A stretch of DNA of 6,688 nucleotides from an uncultured Eggerthella sp. (GTDB taxonomy: Bacteria; Actinomycetota; Coriobacteriia; Coriobacteriales; Eggerthellaceae): the NCBI GenBank assembly GCA_900544455.1, contig UQVJ01000090.1:1-6688 (forward strand), written 5' to 3'. A program made the translations under genes and the position numbers. The notes beneath the pieces were generated by a model. The model saw only the letters and a program-made list of their open reading frames with translations. It searched no databases and had not been told where the DNA came from. Shown here piece by piece: positions 1 to 6,671 of the stretch; the stretch's first letter is position 1, and every line of letters starts with the position of its first letter.

Positions 1-243
1 GCGGGAAAGAGCGCGGGGGTCAAGCCGCACTCTTGCCATCCCTGCCATCACGCGGGAAACAGTGCCTCGATCGGCAAGAGCCCGAAAGCGGCATCCTGAT
101 CGACTAGGGTCCGAGAAGCGGCACTCTTATCAACTAGCTCGAGAACAACGTCCTCCCGATCGGCTAGGATCTGGAAACAGCGTCCCGATCAGCCAGAACC
201 TGAGAGGTAGAGCCCTGATCGGCGGGAGACCGAAAAGCAGAGC
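1..243. repeat. Degenerate tandem repeat array, period about 28-32 bp
   Basis: This gene-free stretch downstream of the TsaB-RimI-TsaD gene is built of imperfect tandem units. I place unit borders at about 56-83, 84-112, 113-140, 141-172, 173-201, 202-231 and 232-243. A further unit at about 18-55 has AAGCCGCACTCTT, matching AAGCGGCACTCTT in the unit at 113. Each unit opens with a purine-rich box (GAAAGCG, GAGAAGCG, GGAAACAG, GAAAAGCAG). Most continue with a variant of CGTCCTGATCGGCTAGGA, so many units carry a GATC core, CCGATCGG at its most symmetric. The last unit reads AGAGCCTAATAC against AGAGCCCTGATC in the one before, so it seems to overlap the stop codon of the fusion gene. The array reaches the window edge and probably continues. 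There are no exact repeats and no distinct spacers. I see no clear intrinsic terminator here, although the GATC cores could pair between units. Function unknown. Confidence 0.75.
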
Positions 244-2649
244 CTAATACGTCTCGTCGAGCGGGGCATGGGCCTTCACATCGCAATCCAAACCAAAAAA
301 CTTGCCCTGCTTATAGCGATCGAGCGCAACCAACGCGATCATGGCAGCATTATCGGTGCAGGCAGAAAGCGGCGGCATGGTAAGGCGCACGCCGAGCTGA
401 TGGCACATAGCCTCATAAGCGTGGCGTAGCTCGGGATTGGCAGCAACGCCACCACCCAGGCAAAACTCTTTTGCGCCCGTTTGACGAAGAGCCGTGCTAG
501 CCTTCGCCACCTGTACGTCGATAACTGCAGCCTGAAAGCTTGCCGCCACATCGGCCTGGTTGATCTGACGGCCCGCCTGCTGCTCTTTTTGCAAATAGGT
601 CATAACCGAGGTCTTCAAGCCTGAAAGCGAGAACTGCAGATCGCCCGAATGCATCAGCGCACGGGGGAAACGAACAGCCTTAGGGTTGCCTTTTTCGGCC
701 AAAGCAGAAATGAGCGGGCCGCCAGGGTACCCCAATCCCATTGCCTTTGCCACCTTGTCGAAGGCCTCTCCTACCGCATCGTCAAGCGTTGAGCCCATGG
801 TTTCGTAGTCGCCCCAGCCTTTCACATGCACCAACATGGTGTGGCCGCCCGAAACGAGCGAAACCACCATAGGCGGCTCGATGTCAGGGCAGGCGATCTT
901 GTTCGCGTACAGGTGACCTTCTAGGTGGTTCACGCCGATAAGAGGCACATCGCAAGCCCAGGCCAAACCCTTTGCAAATGCCGCGCCCACAACCAGGGCA
1001 CCAACCAAACCAGGCGCATAAGTTACCGAAACGGCAGACAAATCGCTCCAAGAAAGATCGGCCTTGCCTGTGCGCTCGCGCGCTTGAGCCAAGCACTCGA
1101 TCACCACCCCACCGATAGCCTCAATATGCTTACGGCTGGCAATTTCCGGCACTACCCCGCCGAAACGGGAGTGGAAATCAATTTGGGAGGCAACCACATC
1201 AGCGACAATGGTTCCCGCTTCGTCGATAAGCGCTGCGGCAGTTTCGTCGCATGAAGACTCGATAGCCAAGATGAGTTTACCCTCAAGCGGCACGCACTCC
1301 CCCGCCGCTTCGCCCGCATGCGCAGCCGCGGCATTCAAGCGCAACTCCATGCCAGCAACATCGTGCTCGGAAAGAGGAAGCGGCCCTTCATAGATGCAAG
1401 CGTTTTCCCCATCGGAATAATAACGTGGTCGAATGCCGATATCCTTCAAGCCTAAACGCTCATAGAAGGCATGCGCACCCGTATTCGATGCACGGACTTC
1501 AAGGGTCATTTCCTTTGCGCCCAAATCGCGCGCATCAAGGGCGATATGTGCCAAAAGCTCTTGCGCGATGCCCTGACGCCTATAAGCCGGATCGGACGCC
1601 ACCTTCAGCAACTGCACCTGACCATCGTTTATCCAGCCGCCAGCATAACCCACCAGCTTCGCTTCGCCGACGTTCACTGTACGCTTACGCGTATCCGCGA
1701 CCTCGAATGCTGCCCACCACGTACGGTCAGGGCGGGGCAGCTCATCAAGAACTTGATCATCGTTCCAGGCGTCAGTTCCCATAACCTGGGCCTCCATAGC
1801 AGCAACCGCGGGCACCCATGCCGCTTCGAGCGGCTGATAGCGAATCACCGATCCGCCCTGCACACCCGACTCAAGATCCTTCGCCTCGACGGCATTGGCT
1901 TCGGCATCCTGTTTGGCAAACTTGATACGTTCATGCTCTTCCGCATCGGAAAGGCGCGTGTACACAGGCAGAAGCACACAAGGATCACCCAGCGCACCAC
2001 CGTCAGGGTCGAACGATCCTTCCGCCCAGGCTTTCTGGGCCGTAAGAAGAAGGCCAGCGCCTGTTGGGTAACGCTCTTCTTCGCCCGCTATTTCACCATG
2101 GCCTTCGCATAAATCGGAGTACTTTTTCAGCGCATCGCCCACGATGCGCTGATCGCTTCCGCTTCCCAGCCACTCGGGCAAAGCAGCCGCTTTCATGACG
2201 GTGTCGGAATTCAGGCGCTCGATACCGCTATCAGCTACGTGATAACGAACAGGGTAGACTTCTTTGCGCATAGCATCGCCCAATACCACCACTGAGCCGC
2301 GCACCCCATTGGCCCATTGCTGCCATGCCTGAGCATCCGAGGTGGAAACGCCGAACAGCGGCACGCCCAAACCGATAGCAATGCCCTTGGCGCTTGCAAG
2401 GCAAATGCGCACACCGGTAAACGAGCCAGGACCACGACCGCACACGACGCATGCGACTTCGCCACGAGAAATGCCCGTATCCTTCAACAAGGTATCAATT
2501 TCAGGCAAAAGCTTAACGTTCGATGCGCGAAACGCACCAACCTCGCGCGAGGCGATGCATTCGATGGTCTTCTTGGCGCGATCGAGAAGGCCTATCCCCA
2601 AGGAGATCATTTCGTTTGCAGTGTCGAAAGCAACTACGTAGTTGTTCAT
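244..2649 (-). CDS. tsaD: TsaB-RimI-TsaD triple fusion, tRNA t6A37 threonylcarbamoyl transfer protein with RimI-type acetyltransferase
   Basis: This is one uninterrupted 801-residue frame holding three complete proteins. Residues about 1-235 are TsaB, the dimerisation partner, with the hallmark GPGSFTGVRI at 73-82. Residues about 267-424 are a GNAT acetyltransferase of the RimI type, with an acetyl-CoA loop RRQGIA at 357-362, LEVRASN at 383-389 and a Tyr pair at 410-411. Residues about 456-801 are TsaD, the catalytic subunit that transfers threonylcarbamoyl to A37 of ANN-decoding tRNAs. It has the metal ligands His575 and His579 in NHLEGHL, SGGHT at 600-604, GGGVAANPE at 732-740 and Asp766 in CTDNAA. 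Each part has about the normal length of its free homologue, and no key motif is missing. The linkers (about 236-266 and 425-455) are Ala/Glu-rich. I chose ATG at 2649 because AGGA lies 5 nt upstream and the product then begins directly with the TsaB first strand. The in-frame TTG at 2703 would add 18 basic residues without homology. RimI normally acetylates ribosomal protein S18; its target here is inferred. Confidence 0.93.
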   Translation of the reverse strand: MNNYVVAFDTANEMISLGIGLLDRAKKTIECIASREVGAFRASNVKLLPEIDTLLKDTGISRGEVACVVCGRGPGSFTGVRICLASAKGIAIGLGVPLFGVSTSDAQAWQQWANGVRGSVVVLGDAMRKEVYPVRYHVADSGIERLNSDTVMKAAALPEWLGSGSDQRIVGDALKKYSDLCEGHGEIAGEEERYPTGAGLLLTAQKAWAEGSFDPDGGALGDPCVLLPVYTRLSDAEEHERIKFAKQDAEANAVEAKDLESGVQGGSVIRYQPLEAAWVPAVAAMEAQVMGTDAWNDDQVLDELPRPDRTWWAAFEVADTRKRTVNVGEAKLVGYAGGWINDGQVQLLKVASDPAYRRQGIAQELLAHIALDARDLGAKEMTLEVRASNTGAHAFYERLGLKDIGIRPRYYSDGENACIYEGPLPLSEHDVAGMELRLNAAAAHAGEAAGECVPLEGKLILAIESSCDETAAALIDEAGTIVADVVASQIDFHSRFGGVVPEIASRKHIEAIGGVVIECLAQARERTGKADLSWSDLSAVSVTYAPGLVGALVVGAAFAKGLAWACDVPLIGVNHLEGHLYANKIACPDIEPPMVVSLVSGGHTMLVHVKGWGDYETMGSTLDDAVGEAFDKVAKAMGLGYPGGPLISALAEKGNPKAVRFPRALMHSGDLQFSLSGLKTSVMTYLQKEQQAGRQINQADVAASFQAAVIDVQVAKASTALRQTGAKEFCLGGGVAANPELRHAYEAMCHQLGVRLTMPPLSACTDNAAMIALVALDRYKQGKFFGLDCDVKAHAPLDETY

Positions 2650-2778
2650 GCGAATCCTGTTCTTATTGTATTGCGACCGACGAAGACGGCTCTGTAAAAG
2701 CAACGGAAGCGGCGCGGAACGAGCAAGCGGCGCTTGATGCCGATTTTCTTTCGCTAGCTATCCTAGCGCAAGCCCCTG
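2650..2778 (-). other. Non-coding leader upstream of the fusion gene, with two short palindromes
   Basis: With the terminator at 2779-2825 this makes a gap of about 180 bp between tsaE and the fusion gene, and I see no credible gene in it. It holds CAAGCG-G-CGCTTG at 2724-2736, a 6-bp perfect inverted repeat with one central base. It also holds CGCTAG-5 nt-CTAGCG at 2752-2768, a 6-bp perfect inverted repeat. Because a terminator closes the tsaE transcript, the fusion gene should need a promoter here. I could not find a convincing -35/-10 pair: TTTACA (-35-like) is 22 bp from TACAAT (-10-like), which is too far, and TACAAT lies too close to the ribosome binding site. The palindromes could be operator or RNA hairpin elements; nothing identifies a regulator. 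Confidence 0.4.
2655..2658 (-). promoter_or_regulatory. Ribosome binding site of the TsaB-RimI-TsaD gene
   Basis: AGGA is followed by 5 nt (TTCGC) and then ATG at 2649. It decides the start in favour of this ATG over the in-frame TTG 54 bp upstream. Confidence 0.6.
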
Positions 2779-2825
2779 AAAACAGAAAAGCCAGGCACGA
2801 TCCTTCCGCAAAGAACGTGTCTGGC
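2779..2825 (-). terminator. Intrinsic terminator after tsaE
   Basis: On the minus strand GCCAGACACG (2825-2816) pairs with CGTGCCTGGC (2799-2790) across a 16-nt loop. That gives 9 of 10 pairs with one internal A-C mismatch. It is followed at once by TTTTCTGTTTTC (2789-2778), a good U-tract. The hairpin starts only 6 nt after the tsaE stop codon (2832-2834). The strong U-tract is only on the minus side, so it should act on tsaE transcripts. Some read-through into the fusion gene is possible. Confidence 0.65.
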
Positions 2826-2831
2826 AAAAAG

Positions 2832-3311
2832 CTAAGCCAGCGCAGCCTGCCAACCCTGAAGCATCGCCACAGCTGATCCGTGGGCACGCGCCCGAATCGC
2901 CCGAATGCCTTCGCCCTCAACGGCAAGGTATACCTCGAGCCGATCTTCCGGCATTTCTTCGGGGAATCTCGAAGCCCACTCGATACAGGAGATGCCATCC
3001 CCTTCGACGTATTCGTAAAACGCCAAGTCTTCCAATTGATCGGGAGAATCGAGGCGATACAGATCGAAATGATACAGGGGGATACGTCCATCGGTATATT
3101 CGACCACCAAGTTGAAGGTAGGACTCGTTACCGCCTGCGCAACGCCCAAGGCAGCCGCCAACCCCTGGGTAAAGTGCGTTTTCCCCGCGCCCAGGTCGCC
3201 GTCAAGCGTCACAACAGCACCTGCGTCAAGCACGCCAGCCAACGCCGCCGCGCAAGCCTGCGTATTCTCTACCGAAGAGCTACGCGCTATTTCAACCCAT
3301 TTGTCGGACAT
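2832..3311 (-). CDS. tsaE: TsaE, ATPase of the tRNA t6A37 modification complex
   Basis: This protein of 159 residues has the usual length for the small P-loop ATPase that binds the TsaB-TsaD dimer and uses ATP to allow repeated rounds of t6A synthesis in the cytoplasm. The Walker A loop is GDLGAGKT at residues 38-45. The family signature VTSPTF is at 61-66, LYHFDLYRL at 79-87 and CIEWASRFP at about 109-117. I chose the ATG at 3311 because GGAGGG stands 7 nt upstream. An in-frame TTG at 3362 would add 17 residues with no homology and would run back into the preceding terminator. The gene lies directly before the TsaB-RimI-TsaD gene and has a terminator on each side. It is therefore probably a separate unit, or coupled to its neighbours by read-through. 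No residue that I know to be essential is missing. Confidence 0.95.
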   Translation of the reverse strand: MSDKWVEIARSSSVENTQACAAALAGVLDAGAVVTLDGDLGAGKTHFTQGLAAALGVAQAVTSPTFNLVVEYTDGRIPLYHFDLYRLDSPDQLEDLAFYEYVEGDGISCIEWASRFPEEMPEDRLEVYLAVEGEGIRAIRARAHGSAVAMLQGWQAALA

Positions 3312-3318
3312 AAATATT

Positions 3319-3324
3319 CCCTCC
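3319..3324 (-). promoter_or_regulatory. Ribosome binding site of tsaE
   Basis: GGAGGG with 7 nt to the ATG at 3311 is a near-ideal Shine-Dalgarno site and fixes the start of tsaE. Confidence 0.75.
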
Positions 3325-3338
3325 GGAAAGCAAGACCT

Positions 3339-3375
3339 AACAAGAACGCCCAATGAGGACAACCCCCATTGGGCG
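3339..3375 (-). terminator. Intrinsic terminator after folD
   Basis: On the minus strand CGCCCAATG (3375-3367) and CATTGGGCG (3355-3347) form a perfect 9-bp stem with an 11-nt loop. It is followed by TTCTTGTT (3346-3339). It starts about 48 bp after the folD stop and should end the fhs-fchA-folD transcript. Only about 35 bp separate it from the tsaE start. A promoter for tsaE would have to overlap it or lie upstream of it, or tsaE depends on read-through. I saw no convincing promoter hexamers at 3376-3422. Confidence 0.75.
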
Positions 3376-3422
3376 GTTTGGCACTTTAGCGCCCATGCAT
3401 GCGCATTTGATGGCGGGCGGAA

Positions 3423-4274
3423 CTACCTGATGGTCTTTTCTGCGGCAGAAACCGTATGTTCCATCGTTATAGAGGTGGTAACAGAGCCGAGTCCGCCGGG
3501 AACCGGGGTGATGGCATCGACAATAGGCTCCACCGATTCATAGTCAACGTCGCCACACAGGTTGCCGTCCTTGTCGAAGTTGATGCCGACGTCCAAAACC
3601 GTCTGGCCCTCGCGGAAACAGGATGCGTCAAAGGCGCGTGCGCGGCCTGTTGCACAAATAACGATGTCCGCCGTGCGCATGATCTTGGGCAGATCTTCCG
3701 TGCGGGAATGGCAGATGGTCACGCTGGCATTGCGGCGAAGCAGCAACATAGCAACGGGTTTGCCTACCACGAGGCTGCGGCCAACAACAACCACATGCTT
3801 GCCCTCTACGGGGATATCGTAAAAGTCGAGCGCCCTTACGCAAGCTTCTGCAGTGCTAGGAGCGTAACCTTCCTTGGCGTCGGTGAAAACCGCACCAAGC
3901 GATGCCGTGGAGACGCCGTCGATGTCTTTCGCCATAGCAAGCTCATCGCAAACAAGCTTGTCTTCCATTTCAGAGGGAAGGGGACGGAACACCAAACAGC
4001 CGTGGATACTTGAATCGGCGTTGATGCGGCGGATTTGCAAGAGCAGCTTTTCCTGAGAAACCTTTTCATCGAGCTCGAACACGCGCGTGGTCAGGCCCAA
4101 AGCCTTTGCGCGCTTGCAGGCGGTTCGCTCGTAGCTCAGGTCGTCGGGGCGAGACCCCACACGAACGATGGCGAGCGTAGGTTCGATGCCCAAGATCTTC
4201 AGGCGCTCAACACGATGAGCAAGATCAGCGGCAATCGCATCAGTAACTGGTTTCGATTTCAAAATGCGGGTCAT
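3423..4274 (-). CDS. folD: FolD-family 5,10-methylene-THF dehydrogenase, probably without cyclohydrolase activity
   Basis: This 283-residue protein has normal FolD length and both FolD domains. The cofactor domain has VVGRSLVVGKP at 163-173 and CHSRT at 188-192, and the C-terminus has ITPVPGGLG at 255-263. It would interconvert methenyl-THF and methylene-THF. In bifunctional enzymes the cyclohydrolase centre uses the Lys of a YxxxK motif and the Gln of VQLPLP. In an ungapped alignment with E. coli FolD as I remember it, the motif here reads YERTA (Tyr48 to Ala52) and VFRPLP (Phe96), so both residues are replaced. The folate-binding Asp119 in KDIDG is kept, and PCTP has become APST. This resembles FolD proteins that I recall from acetogenic clostridia. 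The ATG lies 2 bp after the fchA stop; GGAGGG sits 12 nt upstream, inside the end of fchA, so translational coupling is likely. The cofactor, NAD or NADP, cannot be decided from sequence. Confidence 0.93.
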   Translation of the reverse strand: MTRILKSKPVTDAIAADLAHRVERLKILGIEPTLAIVRVGSRPDDLSYERTACKRAKALGLTTRVFELDEKVSQEKLLLQIRRINADSSIHGCLVFRPLPSEMEDKLVCDELAMAKDIDGVSTASLGAVFTDAKEGYAPSTAEACVRALDFYDIPVEGKHVVVVGRSLVVGKPVAMLLLRRNASVTICHSRTEDLPKIMRTADIVICATGRARAFDASCFREGQTVLDVGINFDKDGNLCGDVDYESVEPIVDAITPVPGGLGSVTTSITMEHTVSAAEKTIR

Positions 4275-4276
4275 AC

Positions 4277-4891
4277 TTATCTGAGTCCCTCCAACACAAA
4301 TACGTAAATATCATCGGCACGCTTGCCCCATTCAATAATGAGACATTCCGTTTCGTCAGTGTAACGCTTCGCAAGCTCACGATCCTCAAGCATTTTCGCA
4401 TTGACGAAGATGTTCAGGGCAGCGCCCTTAAGCGCTCCCTTCGCAAAGGAAACACCCGTGGCAACATCGGAAAGCGCCATCTTTGAGCCATTATGAGCCA
4501 TAAAATCGGAAAGATCGATAACGCGAGCGCATGCTTTCATAATCGACAAGGGCACTTCGATAGCATCGATAAGCGCCTTCTGCATTGCTTCGGCGCGCTG
4601 CGCCTTTTCTTCTTCGGTGGCACGGGGCATCTTGAAGCATGCCGCCAAAGGGGCAAATGCCTCGGAGTCCTTCTTCGACAAGGCAAGAAGCTCTTCGCGC
4701 ACCTGCTGAAGCTGTGACAGACATTCCCTCACCTGGTCTTCCACGTCGGCGTAGCTTTTCTTGCCAACCGTCAGGTTTCCCACCATGGAATTCAACGCCG
4801 ATCCCAAGGCCCCCACATATGCAGCGGCTGCGCCGCCACCAGGAGTCGGGGTGCCAGCAGCAACCTCGTCAATTAATGTCCACTCGCTCAA
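4277..4891 (-). CDS. fchA: Methenyl-THF cyclohydrolase / formimino-THF cyclodeaminase family protein
   Basis: This 204-residue protein belongs to the FTCD C-terminal-domain family, whose free members are about 200-210 residues. The N-terminal signature TPTPGGGAAAA is at 14-24. Other family features are KDSEAFAPL at 74-82, NGSKMALSDVATG at 134-146 and the helical C-terminus with ALNIFVNAKMLED at 158-170. Family members interconvert 10-formyl-THF and methenyl-THF, or deaminate 5-formimino-THF. The position between fhs and folD favours the cyclohydrolase role, and no glutamate formiminotransferase or histidine-degradation gene is in the window. The start is a TTG at 4891: AGGAA lies 5 nt before it, and the product then opens with the expected SEWTLIDEV. 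No ATG or GTG near it would do as well. It probably shares a transcript with fhs, 102 bp upstream, and with folD, 2 bp downstream. Confidence 0.9.
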   Translation of the reverse strand: MSEWTLIDEVAAGTPTPGGGAAAAYVGALGSALNSMVGNLTVGKKSYADVEDQVRECLSQLQQVREELLALSKKDSEAFAPLAACFKMPRATEEEKAQRAEAMQKALIDAIEVPLSIMKACARVIDLSDFMAHNGSKMALSDVATGVSFAKGALKGAALNIFVNAKMLEDRELAKRYTDETECLIIEWGKRADDIYVFVLEGLR

Positions 4892-4896
4892 GATGT

Positions 4897-4901
4897 TTCC
4901 T
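4897..4901 (-). promoter_or_regulatory. Ribosome binding site deciding the TTG start of fchA
   Basis: AGGAA with 5 nt (ACATC) before TTG at 4891. It supports a non-ATG start for this gene. Confidence 0.6.
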
Positions 4902-4928
4902 AATCGTTTATTGCCTACAACAATGATA

Positions 4929-4954
4929 CGGGCCAGCGCACCTGCGCCAGCCCG
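4929..4954 (-). other. Strong RNA hairpin in the fhs-fchA intergenic region
   Basis: In the minus-strand transcript CGGGCUGGCGC (4954-4944) pairs with GCGCUGGCCCG (4939-4929) around an AGGU loop. The stem is 11 bp with two adjacent G-U wobbles. On the plus strand those two positions become A-C mismatches, so the fold favours the sense RNA of this operon. The sequence after it is UAUCAUUGUUG, a poor U-tract, so it is more likely a partial attenuator, processing site or 3'-end stabiliser for the fhs message than a full terminator. Confidence 0.55.
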
Positions 4955-4993
4955 ATAATACCTTTCCAGTATTTCCAGCTATTTTCTAACAGC

Positions 4994-6661
4994 TTAGAAC
5001 AAGCCAGAGATCTTGCCCGTTTCATCAACGTCGATCTTAAAGGCAGCAGGAGCCTTGCCCAAACCTGGCATGGTCATGACATTACCAGTAAGGGCAACAA
5101 CAAAGCCAGCGCCTGCAGATACCTTGACCTGACGAACCGTGATGCGGAAATTGCGCGGAGCGCCAAGCAGTGCAGCATCGTCAGAGAAGCTGTACTGGGT
5201 TTTCGCCATACAAACCGGCATAGATCCGAAGCCCAATTCTTCGAGCTGCTTGATTTCCTTCTTCGCAGCCGGAGCAAAGTCTACCCCATCCGCATGGTAA
5301 ATGCGCTTGGCAACTGCCTCGATCTTTTCCGCGAGGCCCATCTCGTCTTCATAAGTGAAGGTGAGAGAGCTTTCCTGCTCGCACAGACGCATAACTTCTT
5401 CGGCAAGCTCTACGCCGCCTTCGCCGCCTTTTGCCCAAACCTGGGAAAGGGCAACGTTAACACCGAGCTCCTGGCACTTGGCGCGAACCAAGTCGATTTC
5501 CGCCTGGGTGTCAGTGGGGAATTCGTTGATAGCGACAACGCATGGAAGGCCGAACACCTTGGTAATGTTTTCCACATGCTGAAGCAGGTTGGGAAGACCC
5601 TTTTCCAGCGCTTCGAGGTTTTCCTCGTTCAGGTCGGCCTTGGCAACGCCGCCATGGTTCTTCAGCGCACGAACCGTGGCAACCACTACAACAGCATCAG
5701 GCTTCAAGCCAGCAAGGCGGCATTTGATGTCCAGGAACTTCTCGGCTCCCAGGTCGGCACCGAAGCCAGCCTCGGTTACCGCATAATCGCCCAGAGCAAG
5801 AGCCATGTTGGTTGCCATGATGGAATTGCAGCCGTGTGCGATGTTGGCGAAGGGGCCGCCGTGCACGAATGCAGGGGTTCCTTCGAGCGTCTGCACCAGA
5901 TTGGGCTTCAACGCGTCCTTCAAAAGCGCCGCCATAGCGCCTTCAGCATGAAGATCATGGGCAGTAACGGGCTTGTCGTCGCGGGTATAGCCAACAACAA
6001 TGCGACCCAGGCGCTCTTTCAGGTCGGTGATGGAGGTTGCCAAGCAGAAGATGGCCATGACCTCGGAAGCAACCGTAATATCGAAGCCGTCTTCACGAGG
6101 AACGCCATTAGCTTTGCCGCCCAAACCGCACACGATGTTGCGCAGCTGGCGGTCGTTCATGTCGACAACGCGCTTCCACGTAATGCGGCGAACGTCGATG
6201 CCAAGCTCGTTGCCATTGTGGATATGGGCATCAAGCAAAGCGGCAAGCAAATTGTTTGCCGCGCCAATAGCATGGAAGTCGCCTGTGAAATGCAGGTTGA
6301 TTTCTTCCATGGGGATTACCTGGGAATAGCCGCCGCCTGCGGCGCCGCCCTTGATGCCGAATACCGGTCCCAAGCTAGGCTCGCGCAAAGCGATTACCGT
6401 CTTCTTGCCCAAGCGGGAAAGGGCATCGCCCAAGCCGACCGTCGTGGTGGTTTTGCCTTCGCCTGCAGCGGTGGGGTTGATTGCAGTAACCAGCACCAAC
6501 TTGCCAGGCTTGTGGTCTTCATTGCGGAGTAGGTTGTAGTCAACCTTTGCCTTGGTTTTGCCGTAGCACTCGAGGTACTCTTCCGAGATACCTGTCTTTT
6601 CAGCGATTTCGGTAATGGGGCAAGGCGTTGCCGCCTGCGCGATTTCGATATCTGTCAGCAT
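4994..6661 (-). CDS. fhs: Formate-tetrahydrofolate ligase (10-formyl-THF synthetase)
   Basis: This 555-residue protein is full length for the family (about 555-560). It makes 10-formyl-THF from formate, THF and ATP. The nucleotide loop is PTAAGEGKTTTT at 63-74. Both published family signatures are present: GIKGGAAGGGY at 102-112 and VATVRALKNHGG at 327-338. Other conserved stretches are REPSLGPVFG at 93-102 and the C-terminal TGNVMTMPGLGK at 525-536. I see no defect. The ATG at 6661 is preceded by AGAGGAAG, 10 nt away, and the product opens with TDIEIAQAA, the usual N-terminus. It is the first gene of the fhs-fchA-folD set in this window; the promoter must lie beyond the right edge. The enzyme feeds formate into the one-carbon pool for purines, thymidylate and methionine, and is also the entry step of the methyl branch of acetogenesis. 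Which role dominates here cannot be told. Confidence 0.98.
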   Translation of the reverse strand: MLTDIEIAQAATPCPITEIAEKTGISEEYLECYGKTKAKVDYNLLRNEDHKPGKLVLVTAINPTAAGEGKTTTTVGLGDALSRLGKKTVIALREPSLGPVFGIKGGAAGGGYSQVIPMEEINLHFTGDFHAIGAANNLLAALLDAHIHNGNELGIDVRRITWKRVVDMNDRQLRNIVCGLGGKANGVPREDGFDITVASEVMAIFCLATSITDLKERLGRIVVGYTRDDKPVTAHDLHAEGAMAALLKDALKPNLVQTLEGTPAFVHGGPFANIAHGCNSIMATNMALALGDYAVTEAGFGADLGAEKFLDIKCRLAGLKPDAVVVVATVRALKNHGGVAKADLNEENLEALEKGLPNLLQHVENITKVFGLPCVVAINEFPTDTQAEIDLVRAKCQELGVNVALSQVWAKGGEGGVELAEEVMRLCEQESSLTFTYEDEMGLAEKIEAVAKRIYHADGVDFAPAAKKEIKQLEELGFGSMPVCMAKTQYSFSDDAALLGAPRNFRITVRQVKVSAGAGFVVALTGNVMTMPGLGKAPAAFKIDVDETGKISGLF

Positions 6662-6671
6662 AAACAGTTCG

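Noticed and set aside
1..243. CRISPR array
   Set aside because: The period is about 30 bp, but the units follow one another directly and are all diverged; there are no identical repeats separated by unique spacers and no cas genes nearby.
62..247. A 61-codon open frame on the plus strand inside the repeat array
   Set aside because: It is low-complexity, Arg/Pro/Ser-rich translation of the degenerate repeat, has no ribosome binding site that I can see, and runs convergent to and into the stop codon of the fusion gene.
1348..1350. Separate internal start for a free TsaD at Met434
   Set aside because: No Shine-Dalgarno sequence precedes this ATG, and the frame is continuous from the acetyltransferase domain, so a fused product is the simpler reading.
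1471..2112. A 213-codon open frame on the plus strand opposite the TsaB-RimI part of the fusion
   Set aside because: It is an antisense shadow with no recognisable domain; the minus-strand frame carries clear TsaB and RimI motifs over the same bases.
2665..2670. TACAAT as a -10 box for the fusion gene
   Set aside because: There is no -35-like hexamer 16-18 bp upstream, and transcription would start on top of the ribosome binding site.
2647..2703. TTG start at 2703 for the fusion protein
   Set aside because: It would add 18 basic residues without homology, and the ATG at 2649 has a well-placed AGGA and begins the TsaB fold directly.
3309..3362. TTG start at 3362 for TsaE
   Set aside because: The extension falls across the folD terminator, and the ATG at 3311 has a GGAGGG site at ideal spacing.
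5294..6532. A 412-codon open frame on the plus strand opposite fhs
   Set aside because: It is the antisense shadow of a highly conserved, full-length fhs gene. Such long antisense frames arise from codon bias, and the product resembles no known protein.
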